The notes beneath the pieces are model-generated. The model did no database searches and was not told the DNA's origin. It saw only the letters and a list, made by a program, of their open reading frames with translations. Position numbers and translations under genes: made by a program. This document shows, piece after piece, positions 18,153-27,285 of a stretch of DNA of 64,000 nucleotides; positions within the stretch are counted from its first letter, which is position 1, and each line of letters starts with the position of its first letter. Source of the stretch: Bacteroidota bacterium (lineage in GTDB: Bacteria > Bacteroidota > Bacteroidia > Flavobacteriales > Flavobacteriaceae); contig JAEWJM010000019.1 of NCBI GenBank assembly GCA_023386585.1, positions 1 through 64,000 of the forward strand. The letters are read 5' to 3'.

Positions 18153-18254
18153 AGCTGCGCTTTTTTGCAATCAATAATAACAGGCAAGTTAGCAAAAACC
18201 CGCCGGATAGCGATGTGCAGCGTTAGAAGATCAAAAGTCGGGATTGGAGTTTAT

Positions 18255-18365
18255 CCGCAGCGGAATTTCCGGGGTGCAGGGTTTAAGGTACAAGGCTCAT
18301 GGTTTACGGCTTACGGACTATGTGCAATTACTACCGAGTACCAAAGACCAAACACCAAGCTTCAA
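18255..18365. repeat. Low-complexity token repeat upstream of rpsA
   Basis: Word-like, degenerate sequence (GGTTTAAGGTACAAGGCTCATGGTTTACGG, in parts) resembling the stretches at 20345-20735 and 27365-27495. It lies upstream of the rpsA promoter and holds no gene. The rest of the 18153-18520 gap, apart from the promoter, shows nothing recognisable. Confidence 0.5.
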
Positions 18366-18373
18366 AATCGATT

Positions 18374-18403
18374 TTGCCATTCAAATTAAATGTTCTATTT
18401 TTG
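18374..18403 (+). promoter_or_regulatory. Promoter of rpsA
   Basis: TTG (18374-18376), 19-base spacer, TATTTTTG (18396-18403): an excellent match to the Bacteroidota promoter TTG-N17-23-TAnnTTTG. The start of transcription would fall near 18410, leaving a leader of about 110 bases before the rpsA ATG. This supports ATG 18521 over the long frame from 18299. Confidence 0.8.
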
Positions 18404-18520
18404 CAGACCTTTTGGCGGGCAGGGTTTTCCAGGAGGCAATTGTATATTTTTTGTAAAACAACTTCTGATTTTTCGCTCAACAGAAACCCGGAGAAATTAG
18501 AATACAAATTATTTATCAGC

Positions 18521-20293
18521 ATGGCTGAATTAGCAAAATCTCAGGAGGAATTCCTGGACACTTTCAACTGGCACAATTTCGAAGAAGGCATCGACGCCGT
18601 TGACGAAAAAAACCTGAAAGAATTTGAGGAACTGGTTTCTAAAACGTTCATCGCAACCGACCAGGAGGAAGTTGTGGAAGGAACTGTTGTTAGGATGACA
18701 GACCGTGACGTGATCGTTGACATCAACGCCAAATCAGAAGGAGTAATTTCCCTGAACGAATTCCGTTACAACCCGAACCTTAAGGTAGGTGACAAAGTGG
18801 AAGTACTGATCGACATCCGTGAGGACAAGACAGGACAACTGGTATTATCACACCGTAAGGCACGTACCATCAAGTCATGGGATCGCGTGATCGCCGCCAA
18901 CGAAACCGGCGAGATCGTAAACGGTTTCGTGAAGTGCAGGACTAAAGGAGGTATGATCGTTGACGTATTCGGCATCGAAGCATTCCTTCCGGGCTCACAA
19001 ATCGATGTGAAGCCAATCCGCGACTACGATGTGTACGTTAACAAAATGATGGAATTCAAAGTTGTGAAGATCAACCACGAATTTAAAAACGTAGTTGTAT
19101 CTCACAAAGCGCTTATCGAAGCGGATATTGAAGTACAGAAAAAAGAGATCATCGGACAATTGCAAAAAGGACAAGTACTCGAAGGTGTTGTGAAAAACAT
19201 CACTTCTTACGGAGTATTTATCGACCTTGGAGGCGTTGACGGATTGATCCACATTACCGACCTTTCATGGTCAAGAATCAACCACCCAAGCGAAGTTCTT
19301 GAACTTGATCAGAAACTAAACGTGGTTATCCTTGATTTCGATGATGAGAAAACAAGAATCCAGTTGGGTCTGAAACAATTGCACGCTCACCCATGGGATG
19401 CACTTGATCCGAACCTCAAAGTTGGCGATAAAGTAAAAGGTAAAGTTGTCGTAATCGCTGATTACGGTGCATTTATCGAAGTCGCTGAAGGCGTTGAAGG
19501 TTTGATCCACGTTTCTGAAATGTCTTGGTCAACGCACTTGCGTTCGGCTCAGGATTTCGTAAAAGTGGGTGACGTAGTTGAGGCAGTTATCCTGACCCTT
19601 GACCGCGAAGACCGCAAAATGAGCCTTGGTATCAAGCAACTTACGCCAGATCCATGGACTGACATCACGTCTAAATACCCGGTGGGTTCACGCCACACAG
19701 GTATCGTTCGCAACTTCACCAACTTCGGGATCTTTGTTGAGCTTGAAGAAGGTATCGACGGACTCATCTACATTTCTGACCTGTCTTGGACCAAGAAAAT
19801 CAAGCACCCGTCTGAATTCGTTAACGTAGGTGAAAAACTTGACGTTGTAGTTCTTGAGCTTGATGTTGACGGACGCAAACTGTCGCTAGGGCACAAGCAA
19901 ACTCAACCAAATCCTTGGGATAAATATGAGGATTCATTCGCTGTTGGAACCGTTCACAACGGAACCGTTGCCGAAATCGTAGATAAAGGCGCTACGGTAG
20001 AATTCGGAGATGACATCGTTGCTTTCATTCCGGCACGTCACCTTGAAAAAGAAGACGGAAAGAAATTGAAAAAAGGCGAAGTAGCTGATTTCAAAGTGAT
20101 CGAATTCAATAAAGAGTTCAAAAGGGTAGTGGCTTCACATACTGCGATTTTCCGTGAGGAAGAAGACAAAAATGTGCGTCAGCAGCAAGATAACCAGTCA
20201 AACAATACCAACGCTCCGGCGTCCACATTGGGAGACAATAACGATATCCTTGCCGGCCTGAAAGCCAAAATGGAGAAGAACGAGAAGAAATAA
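18521..20293 (+). CDS. rpsA: 30S ribosomal protein S1
   Basis: mRNA-binding ribosomal protein; 590 residues from ATG 18521. The open frame extends to 18299, but that part is low-complexity DNA upstream of the promoter. Six S1 OB-fold repeats are visible, for example VVEGTVVRMTDRDVIVDINA, LEGVVKNITSYGVFIDLGGV, VKGKVVVIADYGAFIEVAEG and HTGIVRNFTNFGIFVELEEG. The C-terminus is a Q/N- and K/E-rich tail. Bacteroidota initiate mostly without Shine-Dalgarno pairing, so S1 matters for start selection. The long leader may allow autoregulation, which is inference. Confidence 0.97.
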   Translation: MAELAKSQEEFLDTFNWHNFEEGIDAVDEKNLKEFEELVSKTFIATDQEEVVEGTVVRMTDRDVIVDINAKSEGVISLNEFRYNPNLKVGDKVEVLIDIREDKTGQLVLSHRKARTIKSWDRVIAANETGEIVNGFVKCRTKGGMIVDVFGIEAFLPGSQIDVKPIRDYDVYVNKMMEFKVVKINHEFKNVVVSHKALIEADIEVQKKEIIGQLQKGQVLEGVVKNITSYGVFIDLGGVDGLIHITDLSWSRINHPSEVLELDQKLNVVILDFDDEKTRIQLGLKQLHAHPWDALDPNLKVGDKVKGKVVVIADYGAFIEVAEGVEGLIHVSEMSWSTHLRSAQDFVKVGDVVEAVILTLDREDRKMSLGIKQLTPDPWTDITSKYPVGSRHTGIVRNFTNFGIFVELEEGIDGLIYISDLSWTKKIKHPSEFVNVGEKLDVVVLELDVDGRKLSLGHKQTQPNPWDKYEDSFAVGTVHNGTVAEIVDKGATVEFGDDIVAFIPARHLEKEDGKKLKKGEVADFKVIEFNKEFKRVVASHTAIFREEEDKNVRQQQDNQSNNTNAPASTLGDNNDILAGLKAKMEKNEKK

Positions 20294-20309
20294 TTTTCTC
20301 TCACATGAT

Positions 20310-20341
20310 AAGAAGCCTCACAGAAATGTGGGGCTTTTTTT
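20310..20341 (+). terminator. Terminator after rpsA
   Basis: GCCTCACA-GAAA-TGTGGGGC hairpin followed by seven T. Confidence 0.9.
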
Positions 20342-20344
20342 GTT

Positions 20345-20800
20345 TAGCTGTGGGCTGCGGGCTGTAGGCGAGCTGCAAGGCTAAGGGCGCAAGGTGCAGA
20401 GCGCAAGGTTTAAAGTTTAAATTTTAAAGTTCAAGCAGTTTGAGATCATACAAAATAGGAACTTATGCTTATCGTTTCATCCTAGGAAACCCCAAACCCC
20501 GTATCTCATAGCTTATACCTTTTTCAGGGTTCAGGGTGTGAGTTTGGGGTGTGAGGCAAAGGCGAGCTGCAAGGCTCAAGGCTATAGGCTATGAGCTTTA
20601 GGCTGAAGGCGAGCGGCAAGGTTAGGGCTCAGGGCGCAAGGTGTAAGGAAAAGGTTTAAAGTTTAAATTTTAAAGTTCAAGCAGTTCGAGTTCATACAAA
20701 ACAGGAACTTATGCTTATCGTTTCATCGTCGGAAACCTCATATCTCATACCTCATACCCCGTACCATTTTTCCAGCGACCAGCGACCAGCCACTAACGTC
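20345..20800. repeat. Low-complexity intergenic repeat tract with an internal direct repeat
   Basis: The tract consists of degenerate words such as GGCGAGCTGCAAGGCT, GGGCGCAAGGTG and TTTAAAGTTTAAATTTTAAAG. It contains a near-identical direct repeat of about 85 bp: 20407-20491 and 20653-20737, offset 246 bp, differing at only a few positions. It ends with tandem CCAGCGACCAGCGACCAGC and abuts the truncated gene copy at 20801. No gene is present. Confidence 0.8.
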
Positions 20801-21112
20801 TACTTCGATTTCAATTTTCCGATTGTGACTAATACCGCCACAACAACCATCCAGCAGCTTCAGGTTTCGGATTTTGAGTTTGCGTCTCAATTCACGCTGT
20901 ATCCGGTACCAACTAAAAACATCCTGAACATCGAATCCAAAAATGGAGTAGAAGTGAGGTCGGTCAGCATCTACAACATGCTCGGACAGTTGCTACAGGT
21001 TGAAAGCGGAAGCGTTTCTGCAGTCGACATTTCAACTCTGGAACGCGGAACGTATTTTTTAAAAATCCACTCTTCAAAAGGCAATGCGGTGACCAGATTT
21101 GTTAAAGAATGA
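20801..21112 (+). pseudogene. Truncated 3' copy of an LRR T9SS protein gene
   Basis: Encodes only the last ~104 residues (from YFDFNFPIVTNTATTTIQQL to RFVKE) of a protein almost identical to the C-terminus of the gene at 24068-26389: the end of the conserved module plus the T9SS type A signal. No signal peptide or start belongs to it; the frame continues upstream only into low-complexity DNA. The match continues about 210 bases past the stop into non-coding sequence (to about 21325), so a DNA segment was duplicated, not just a domain. Confidence 0.85.
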
Positions 21113-21325
21113 CCAACTGCTGCATAGCCATTAGCAAATTTTTCACGCGAAAGCAACAAACATTCGGGATATACCCCAAAATTTGCGAGGGAGACACTAG
21201 AATGCGATTGAAAAATGCGGTTTTTCAACAAGCAGATTGTTTGCAAAATTGGTATTTTGGACACGGGAAGGGGCCAATATCTTTCCCTGCAAAAAGCTTC
21301 GCACTTTTCGCTGCGGTTTTTCCGC
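21113..21325 (+). repeat. Duplicated non-coding 3' flank, copy 1
   Basis: Closely matches 26390-26603 downstream of the paralogous gene. It contains GCAAATTTT (21134) and AAAATTTGC (ending 21186), which can pair as a 9-bp stem around a ~35-base loop, and later AATGCGGTTTTTCAAC. It has no supported ORF. The following stretch, 21326-21551, has no copy elsewhere in the window and no recognisable feature. Confidence 0.75.
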
Positions 21326-21551
21326 AAAGTTGATGTGGAATCCTTTTATACTTCAATGCCTTTCCAGTGCCTCACACGCCACCTTTTTTCTGGCTACACT
21401 ACGTCGCTAAAAAGACCCGATTAATTTGCGCAGGCTGATTTTGAGTTAAATGTAAAGGAACATTATGATGAACTCTTCATTAAGAGCACGTCGGGGGACG
21501 GTCGCGTAAAAAAGGGCAAACTTAAAAACGCGATTATCGCAAACTATTATT

Positions 21552-21559
21552 TAGTTTTG
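21552..21559 (+). promoter_or_regulatory. -7 box upstream of the first LRR gene
   Basis: TAGTTTTG matches TAnnTTTG and ends 16 bases before the ATG at 21576. No TTG at the correct distance. Confidence 0.5.
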
Positions 21560-21575
21560 ACACAAACCACTCCGT

Positions 21576-23888
21576 ATGAAGAACTTTTACCTGGTGATTA
21601 CTTGTCTCGTTTTATCTGTAGCAACTCGTGCGCAGAACATTATATTTAGCGACCCAATGCTGAAATCATGGCTGCTTGCTACAAGTACGTCAAGCACCGG
21701 AACTGTTTTCGCACGCGACCTGAACGATAATTTATTTGCGGTCGATGCTGACGGCGATGGCGAGATCAGCATAGCCGAAGCACAACAGGTGAGTTATTTC
21801 AGGCTGAGTTGTTCAAGTTGCCTGAACGAATACAAGCTGACATCTCTTGACGGAATCGAAAACTTTTCCAACCTAAAAACGCTTATAGTAGATTCAAATC
21901 TGCTGACTTCTGTAGATTTGAGCGAATTGCATAATCTGGAAACGCTATATATATTTAATAATTCGCTGACCACTTTTGATTGCAACGGACTTACAGCATT
22001 GAAGAACTTGTCAATTGGCGGAAACGAGCTCGTGGATCTTGATTTTTCACAATCATCGCAACTTGTGCAACTCGACGTCTCACTGAATTTGCTCACTTCT
22101 CTCGATGCACAGTCACTGCAAAACCTGGTGAACCTCAATGTCTCGCATAATCATCTTTCGACACTGAATCTCGGTTCACTTCCGTCGCTTTGGACGTTAT
22201 ACTGCAATGACAACCAGTTGACGGCAATCGATTTTTCAAATACACCCTTGATTGATGATGTCCGCTGCATGAACAACCAACTTTCGGTGCTCGACTTTTC
22301 CGATTCATCGCAGCTTACAACGCTGATCTGTTCGAATAATCTGCTGACGCATTTGTATCTGAAGAATGGTGGATTTCAAAACTTCGTCGAAATTGACGGC
22401 AATCCAACACTGCGCTACATTTGCGTCGATGAGGCTGAAAACATACCATTCGAGGCTGACAATTTGCAGTATTTTGCCGACCTGAATGGCTACGTTAATT
22501 GCGTTATAAATTCCTATTGTGCTTTCACTCCTGGTGGAAATACATACCAAGTCAATGGCGAAGCACGTTTGGATTCGGGATTCAATGGCTGCGACGATTC
22601 CGATATGTTATCGCCGATTGTATTTAATGTCTCAAATGGCGAAAACGCGGCAACCTTCTTCTTTTCGGCCAATGCACCTTTTTCGATTTCACTTCCCGAA
22701 GGCTTGCATACTATTGCTCCAATTTTAGCGAACCCAAACTATTACTCCGTATTTCCGACATCAGTTGTAGCGGACTTTCCCACCCAGGGGAATGAAGTGC
22801 AGCAAAATTTTTGTATTACACCAAACGGCAACCACATCGACGTGGAGTCAGTTGTCATTCCTGTCGGAATTGCGCGGCCGGGTTTTGATGCCACCTATAA
22901 AATCATTTATCGCAACAACGGAACGGTTGCCACAAATGGTGAAATTCAATTTACTTTCAATGATGATCTGATGGATCTTGTCAGCACCAGTTCGGCTTTT
23001 GTATCCGCTACGGCGAACCAATTGGTTTTTGCCTATAACGATCTTCAGCCGTTTCAGCAACGCGATATAACGTTGGTGTTCAACATCAACACACCAATGG
23101 AATCTCTTCCCGTAAATGCTGGCGACGACCTGGGTTACGGAAGCATTATTTTCCCTCTGTCGGAAGATGAAAATCCACACGATAATTTTGGCGACCTTAA
23201 GCAGAGGGTCGTTGCATCGCTCGATCCCAATGATAAAACCTGTCTCGAAGGCGATGTTGTCGCATCGGAAATGATCGCAGAGTATGTCCATTACATGATC
23301 CGGTTTGAAAATACCGGAACGGCCAATGCACAAAACATTGTTGTAAAAGATATGATCGACGCGACAAAATTTGATATCGCTACCTTAGTGCCGATCAACG
23401 GAAGCCATCCTTTTGAGACCCGAATTTCGTCTGGCAACAAAGTTGAATTGATTTTTGAAAACATCAATCTGCCATTTGACGACATCAACAACGACGGCTA
23501 TGTCGCCTTTAAAATCAAAACCAAACCAACGCTTGTACTTGGCGATACGTTCAGCAACAGCGCCAGCATTTACTTCGATTATAATTTCCCAGTCGTAACC
23601 AACACAGCGACAACAACGATCCAGCAGCTTCAGGTTTCTGATTTTGATTTTTCAACGTACTTTACTTTGTATCCGAATCCAGTGGCAAATGTGCTGAACG
23701 TGAAATCCTCTGATGAGGCAGACATAACTTCAGTCAGTATTTTTAATGATCTGGGACAAATCGTACTTACAGCAGTTGATTTTTCTGAAACTTCGGCGAT
23801 TGATGTTTCACAATTGAAAACCGGAACTTATTTTATCCGTGTGTTTTCATCAAAAGGCAGCGCTATTTCTCAGTTCATTAAGAAATAG
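21576..23888 (+). CDS. Leucine-rich-repeat surface protein with T9SS type A sorting domain
   Basis: 770 residues. Signal peptide 1-20. Residues 57-68 form an EF-hand-type calcium loop (D57, D59, D61, G62, I64, E68 in DADGDGEISIAE). About nine ~21-residue leucine-rich repeats follow (about 88-275; LTSLDGIENFSNL, NLETLYIFNNSLTTF). A conserved beta-rich segment, about 420-690 (RPGFDATYKIIYRNNG, EYVHYMIRFENTG, SASIYFDYNFPVVTN), looks like the module NCBI labels DUF7619. The type A sorting signal is at about 697-770 (TLYPNPVANVLNV, LKTGTYFIRV, ending FIKK). Binding or adhesion at the cell surface is likely. It is a diverged paralogue of the gene at 24068. Confidence 0.88.
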   Translation: MKNFYLVITCLVLSVATRAQNIIFSDPMLKSWLLATSTSSTGTVFARDLNDNLFAVDADGDGEISIAEAQQVSYFRLSCSSCLNEYKLTSLDGIENFSNLKTLIVDSNLLTSVDLSELHNLETLYIFNNSLTTFDCNGLTALKNLSIGGNELVDLDFSQSSQLVQLDVSLNLLTSLDAQSLQNLVNLNVSHNHLSTLNLGSLPSLWTLYCNDNQLTAIDFSNTPLIDDVRCMNNQLSVLDFSDSSQLTTLICSNNLLTHLYLKNGGFQNFVEIDGNPTLRYICVDEAENIPFEADNLQYFADLNGYVNCVINSYCAFTPGGNTYQVNGEARLDSGFNGCDDSDMLSPIVFNVSNGENAATFFFSANAPFSISLPEGLHTIAPILANPNYYSVFPTSVVADFPTQGNEVQQNFCITPNGNHIDVESVVIPVGIARPGFDATYKIIYRNNGTVATNGEIQFTFNDDLMDLVSTSSAFVSATANQLVFAYNDLQPFQQRDITLVFNINTPMESLPVNAGDDLGYGSIIFPLSEDENPHDNFGDLKQRVVASLDPNDKTCLEGDVVASEMIAEYVHYMIRFENTGTANAQNIVVKDMIDATKFDIATLVPINGSHPFETRISSGNKVELIFENINLPFDDINNDGYVAFKIKTKPTLVLGDTFSNSASIYFDYNFPVVTNTATTTIQQLQVSDFDFSTYFTLYPNPVANVLNVKSSDEADITSVSIFNDLGQIVLTAVDFSETSAIDVSQLKTGTYFIRVFSSKGSAISQFIKK

Positions 23889-23912
23889 ATCATCATCGAA
23901 GGCCAGCGCTGC

Positions 23913-23993
23913 GTGAAGGATGGAAGCGGCAGCCCGTCGAGCCTGCGAGGCGGCTATAGCGAACAGCCTGACCCGAAGGGGCACGCCCAAATT
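23913..23993 (+). repeat. Dispersed intergenic element, copy 2
   Basis: Shares GGATGGAAGCGGCA, ACAGCC(T)GAC and GGCACGCCCAAA in the same order with 222-370, but has GTCGAGCCTGCGAGGC in the middle instead of the nested palindrome. It lies between the two LRR genes. The element has no ORF and may be a structured RNA or a decayed mobile repeat. Confidence 0.6.
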
Positions 23994-24067
23994 TAATTAT
24001 CTGTAAAACATTAATCTGGCGAATAACGGGAGGAATTTATTCTACATTTACGGACTCGAAAAAAACT

Positions 24068-26389
24068 ATGAAAAACAATTACCTTCTGCTGCTTGCTGTC
24101 TGCTGCTTCAATTACGCCACTTCCCAAATCATCAATTTTCCGGATGCTAATTTTAAAACCAAACTGATGGCGTCAAGTCCGACAAACAACATTGCGATCG
24201 GAACCGGCGGGTACCTGCATATTGACAGCAATGCCGATGGTGAAATCCAGGTTTCAGAAGCGGAGGCGATCTACGGGCTGAATTTGAGCACCGCCGGCAT
24301 CAGTGACCTATCGGGACTGGAGTATTTTGTAAATCTCTACTCGCTGGAACTTTGGAATAACAACGTTTCCACAATTAATCTCCAGGCTCAGACACAGTTA
24401 ACTTTCCTGAACATAATGGACAATCATGTTACAGATCTTAATTCGATTGGCGCGCCCAATCTGACGAAGATGTGGTTTCAAAACAATCTCGTTACAACAA
24501 TCGACTTTTCAAATTGGCCGGCTTTAGAGGAAGTTGAAGGTGATAATAATCCACTGACATCGCTCGAAATCATAAACCATGATATACTGAAAATTGTTTC
24601 GATGAAAAACTGCGATATTACCAGCCTTTCGCTGCATGATTCGCCCGGTCTTATAAATGTGATGGTTCAGAATAATGAGATCAACGACGTTGCTGTGTCC
24701 GGACTTCCCATCATTGTCCAATTGCAACTTGAAAACAACCAGATTTCCACAATTGATTTAAGCCAGGTGCCGTCGATGACACAATTGATGATTACCAACA
24801 ATTTGCTGACCTCGCTCAATCTTTCAGCACAGCACAATCTATCCTTCGTGGGTTTTAATAATAACCCCAATCTTCAGAGCCTCTACCTGAAAAACGGTGC
24901 GTTTGAGCAGTTTTCGGCGATTACGGGATGCCCGCTGCTCGCATACATTTGCAACGACCAAAACCAAATGGCTACGACACAAACCGCTATTACTGCCGCG
25001 GGTTTGCTGGCCCATACCAACTCCTATTGTTCCTTTGTCCCGGGTGGCGAGTTCTATACCGTGCAAGGCAACATCAAAGTTGATATGGACACTAATGGTT
25101 GCGATGCTTCTGACCCCGACAATGCCTGGGTGAAGTTTAATGTTGTGGGTGACAATGGCCTTGAAACCTTTATTTCGAATGAGGGGAATTATTTGTTGTC
25201 ACTGCAAAGCGGTCACTACGCCATCGATCTTTCTTCCGAAAACTCGTTCTATACTATTTCGCCTGCCAATATCGATTTCACACTTCCGGAAGCGGAGAAT
25301 CCTGTCGTCCAGAATATTTGCATTACGCCTAACGGGCCGCATCAGGATCTTGAGATTACTATTCTGCCGATAATACCCGCCAGACCGGGATTCGATGCGA
25401 CTTACAGGCTGATGTATCGCAATAAGGGAACAACGACAATGTCGGGAACTGTGGATCTGACGTACCAGGAGCCGATAGTTGATTTCATTTCTTCAGATAC
25501 TCCGGTTTTGATGCAATCGAGCGGCGACGTGCAATTCGCTTTCAATGATCTGGCTCCTTTGGAAAAACGTGACATTTATGTAACGTTCAATATCAATTCG
25601 CCTATGGAAACACCGCCGGTGATCGCTGGCCAGTATATAGGTTTTGGAGCCACAGTTTTACCGGTCGTCGGTGATGAAATATATAAGGATAACTTTATGG
25701 GGTTAAAACAAATTGTCGTGAACTCTTTCGACCCCAACGACAAAGCCTGCCTCGAAGGCAGTACCGTCGCACCTGATATGATTGGCGAGTACGTTCACTA
25801 CATGATCCGGTTCGAGAACACGGGAACTTTCGCAGCGCAAAACATCGTTGTAAAAGACATGATCGATACAACGAAATTCGATGTTTCGACCTTAATTCCG
25901 CTAAGTGGAAGCCATCCTTTTGAAACCAGGCTTTCAGATACAAACAAAGTTGAGTTTATCTTCGAAAACATTGAGCTTCCGTTTGACGACGCGAATAACG
26001 ATGGCTATGTCGCCTTCAAGATCAAGACGCTTCCATCGTTGGTTGTCGGCGATACTTTTTCAAACAGCGCCAGCATTTATTTTGATTATAATTTCCCGAT
26101 CGTAACGAATACCGCCACAACAACCATCCAGCAGCTTCAGACTTCGGATTTTGATTTTGCGTCTGAATTCACGCTGTATCCGGTACCAACTAAAAACATC
26201 CTGAACATCCAGGCGAAGAATGGAGTGGAAGTGAAATCCGTCAGCATCTACAACATGCTCGGGCAGTTGCTACAGGTCGAAAGCGGAAGCGTTTCTGCAG
26301 TCGACATTTCAGCTCTGGAACGCGGAACGTATTTTTTAAAAATCCATTCTTCAAAGGGCAATGCGGTGACCAGATTTGTTAAAGAATGA
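24068..26389 (+). CDS. Leucine-rich-repeat surface protein with T9SS type A sorting domain (paralogue)
   Basis: 773 residues with the same architecture as the preceding gene: signal peptide 1-19, calcium loop DSNADGEIQVSE (D53, N55, D57, I60, E64), leucine-rich repeats (about 70-285), the conserved RPGFDATYRLMYRNKG to SASIYFDYNFPIVTN segment (about 435-690), and a type A signal (TLYPVPTKNILNI, ALERGTYFLKI, ending RFVKE). The LRR part has diverged far more than the C-terminal half, as expected if the LRR face binds different ligands. The C-terminal ~104 residues and 3' flank are nearly identical to the truncated copy at 20801-21325, so this gene or a lost sister was the duplication source. Confidence 0.88.
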   Translation: MKNNYLLLLAVCCFNYATSQIINFPDANFKTKLMASSPTNNIAIGTGGYLHIDSNADGEIQVSEAEAIYGLNLSTAGISDLSGLEYFVNLYSLELWNNNVSTINLQAQTQLTFLNIMDNHVTDLNSIGAPNLTKMWFQNNLVTTIDFSNWPALEEVEGDNNPLTSLEIINHDILKIVSMKNCDITSLSLHDSPGLINVMVQNNEINDVAVSGLPIIVQLQLENNQISTIDLSQVPSMTQLMITNNLLTSLNLSAQHNLSFVGFNNNPNLQSLYLKNGAFEQFSAITGCPLLAYICNDQNQMATTQTAITAAGLLAHTNSYCSFVPGGEFYTVQGNIKVDMDTNGCDASDPDNAWVKFNVVGDNGLETFISNEGNYLLSLQSGHYAIDLSSENSFYTISPANIDFTLPEAENPVVQNICITPNGPHQDLEITILPIIPARPGFDATYRLMYRNKGTTTMSGTVDLTYQEPIVDFISSDTPVLMQSSGDVQFAFNDLAPLEKRDIYVTFNINSPMETPPVIAGQYIGFGATVLPVVGDEIYKDNFMGLKQIVVNSFDPNDKACLEGSTVAPDMIGEYVHYMIRFENTGTFAAQNIVVKDMIDTTKFDVSTLIPLSGSHPFETRLSDTNKVEFIFENIELPFDDANNDGYVAFKIKTLPSLVVGDTFSNSASIYFDYNFPIVTNTATTTIQQLQTSDFDFASEFTLYPVPTKNILNIQAKNGVEVKSVSIYNMLGQLLQVESGSVSAVDISALERGTYFLKIHSSKGNAVTRFVKE

Positions 26390-26603
26390 CAACCGCTGCA
26401 TAGCCATTAGCAAATTTTTCACGCGATCGCAACAAACATTCGGGATTATACCCCAAAATTTGCGAGGGAGACACTATAATGCGAGCGAAAAATGCGGTTT
26501 TTCAACAAGTAGGTTACTTGCAAAATCGGTATTTTAGACACGGGAAGGGGCTAATATTTGTCCCTACAAAAAGCTGCGCAATGTTCGCTGCGGTTTTGCC
26601 GTA
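26390..26603 (+). repeat. Duplicated non-coding 3' flank, copy 2
   Basis: Counterpart of 21113-21325, with the same GCAAATTTT (26410) and AAAATTTGC (ending 26463) arms. Beyond 26603 similarity stops and a low-complexity tract begins. Confidence 0.75.
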
Positions 26604-26686
26604 TAGTTCATCGCTCACAGCTCACAGCCCACAGCCCACAGCTAATCGCTAACGGCCAATAGCTAACGGCCAATAGCCAATAGTCT
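26604..26686. repeat. Low-complexity tandem-word tract
   Basis: Short tandem words CTCACAGCTCACAGCCCACAG and AACGGCCAATAGCTAACGG, CCAATAGCCAATAG. It begins exactly where the duplicated flank ends and runs to the 3' end of the HTH pseudogene. Confidence 0.75.
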
Positions 26687-27214
26687 TTAACCTGGTTTTA
26701 CCTGCTTGAGTCGTTCCTCCAGATGGCGTTGTTCCAATTTCAGGACTTCCTGCCGAATTCAAAACGAAGTAGTTGTAGCTGTAATTTTTCCGACGAAGTT
26801 TTTGAAGATAGCGCCCTGAGGTAATCACTACCGAATCCGGGAATGCGGTCTTCGGCTTTCCGTGCTTCTCGATTGTCAATAACGTCGGCAAGCCGCTCGC
26901 GATTGAGGTGTGCAGAATACTTTTTCTCGGCCGCGGCCATTTTCTTTCCCAGAAAATGCAGTTCCCGGCTGTTGTCATAAAGCAGGTCCGCCAGGACTTT
27001 GGCCTCGTGTGCAGGATCTATTTTTGGAGCCTTCTGCGGTTTTGCAGCATACATTTCTGCAAGCAAATTCGAGTAGAGGACACTTTCCCCGGGAAGGCAG
27101 GTCGCGTTTCCCCGATTCGTACATGGCCCATTGCCCGGGAGTCACTTTGAGCAGCGTCGCCATTTGTTCCTGTGAAAGTCCAAACTCGATCCTTTGTGTG
27201 CCTTTCTTTCTCAT
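26687..27214 (-). pseudogene. HTH (XRE-like) regulator gene broken by two frameshifts
   Basis: Starts at ATG 27214 as MRKKGTQRIEFGLSQEQMA, with helix-turn-helix LSQEQMATLLKVTPGQWAMY and ESGKRDLPS (about 13-42). The frame is lost near a GGGG run at about 27090; removing one base restores ESVLYSNLLAEMYAAK. The second frame then runs (KILADLL-like, coiled HFLGKKMAAAEKKYSAHLN) to about 26750, where a second shift is needed to reach the third-frame end RQEVLKLEQRHLEERLKQV, stop at 26689-26687. Intact relatives I recall in Flavobacteria have this order of HTH then coiled coil. Either a pseudogene or two sequencing errors; both shifts in one gene favour a pseudogene. Confidence 0.75.
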
Positions 27215-27285
27215 GTTGAATATGTTGGTGCCCGCAGCCGCTCCAAAAATTCTGCCCTTGATAGTTTTTTTGTGTTATAATTTTT

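Noticed and set aside
18299..18520. N-terminal extension of ribosomal protein S1 in the same frame
   Set aside because: Covers the promoter and low-complexity DNA; conserved S1 start is at 18521.
20345..20800. CRISPR-like array
   Set aside because: Repeats are degenerate, irregular in spacing and length, and there are no cas genes.
22848..23333. 161-residue minus-strand frame inside the first LRR gene
   Set aside because: Overlaps a full-length, typical coding sequence; low-quality composition.
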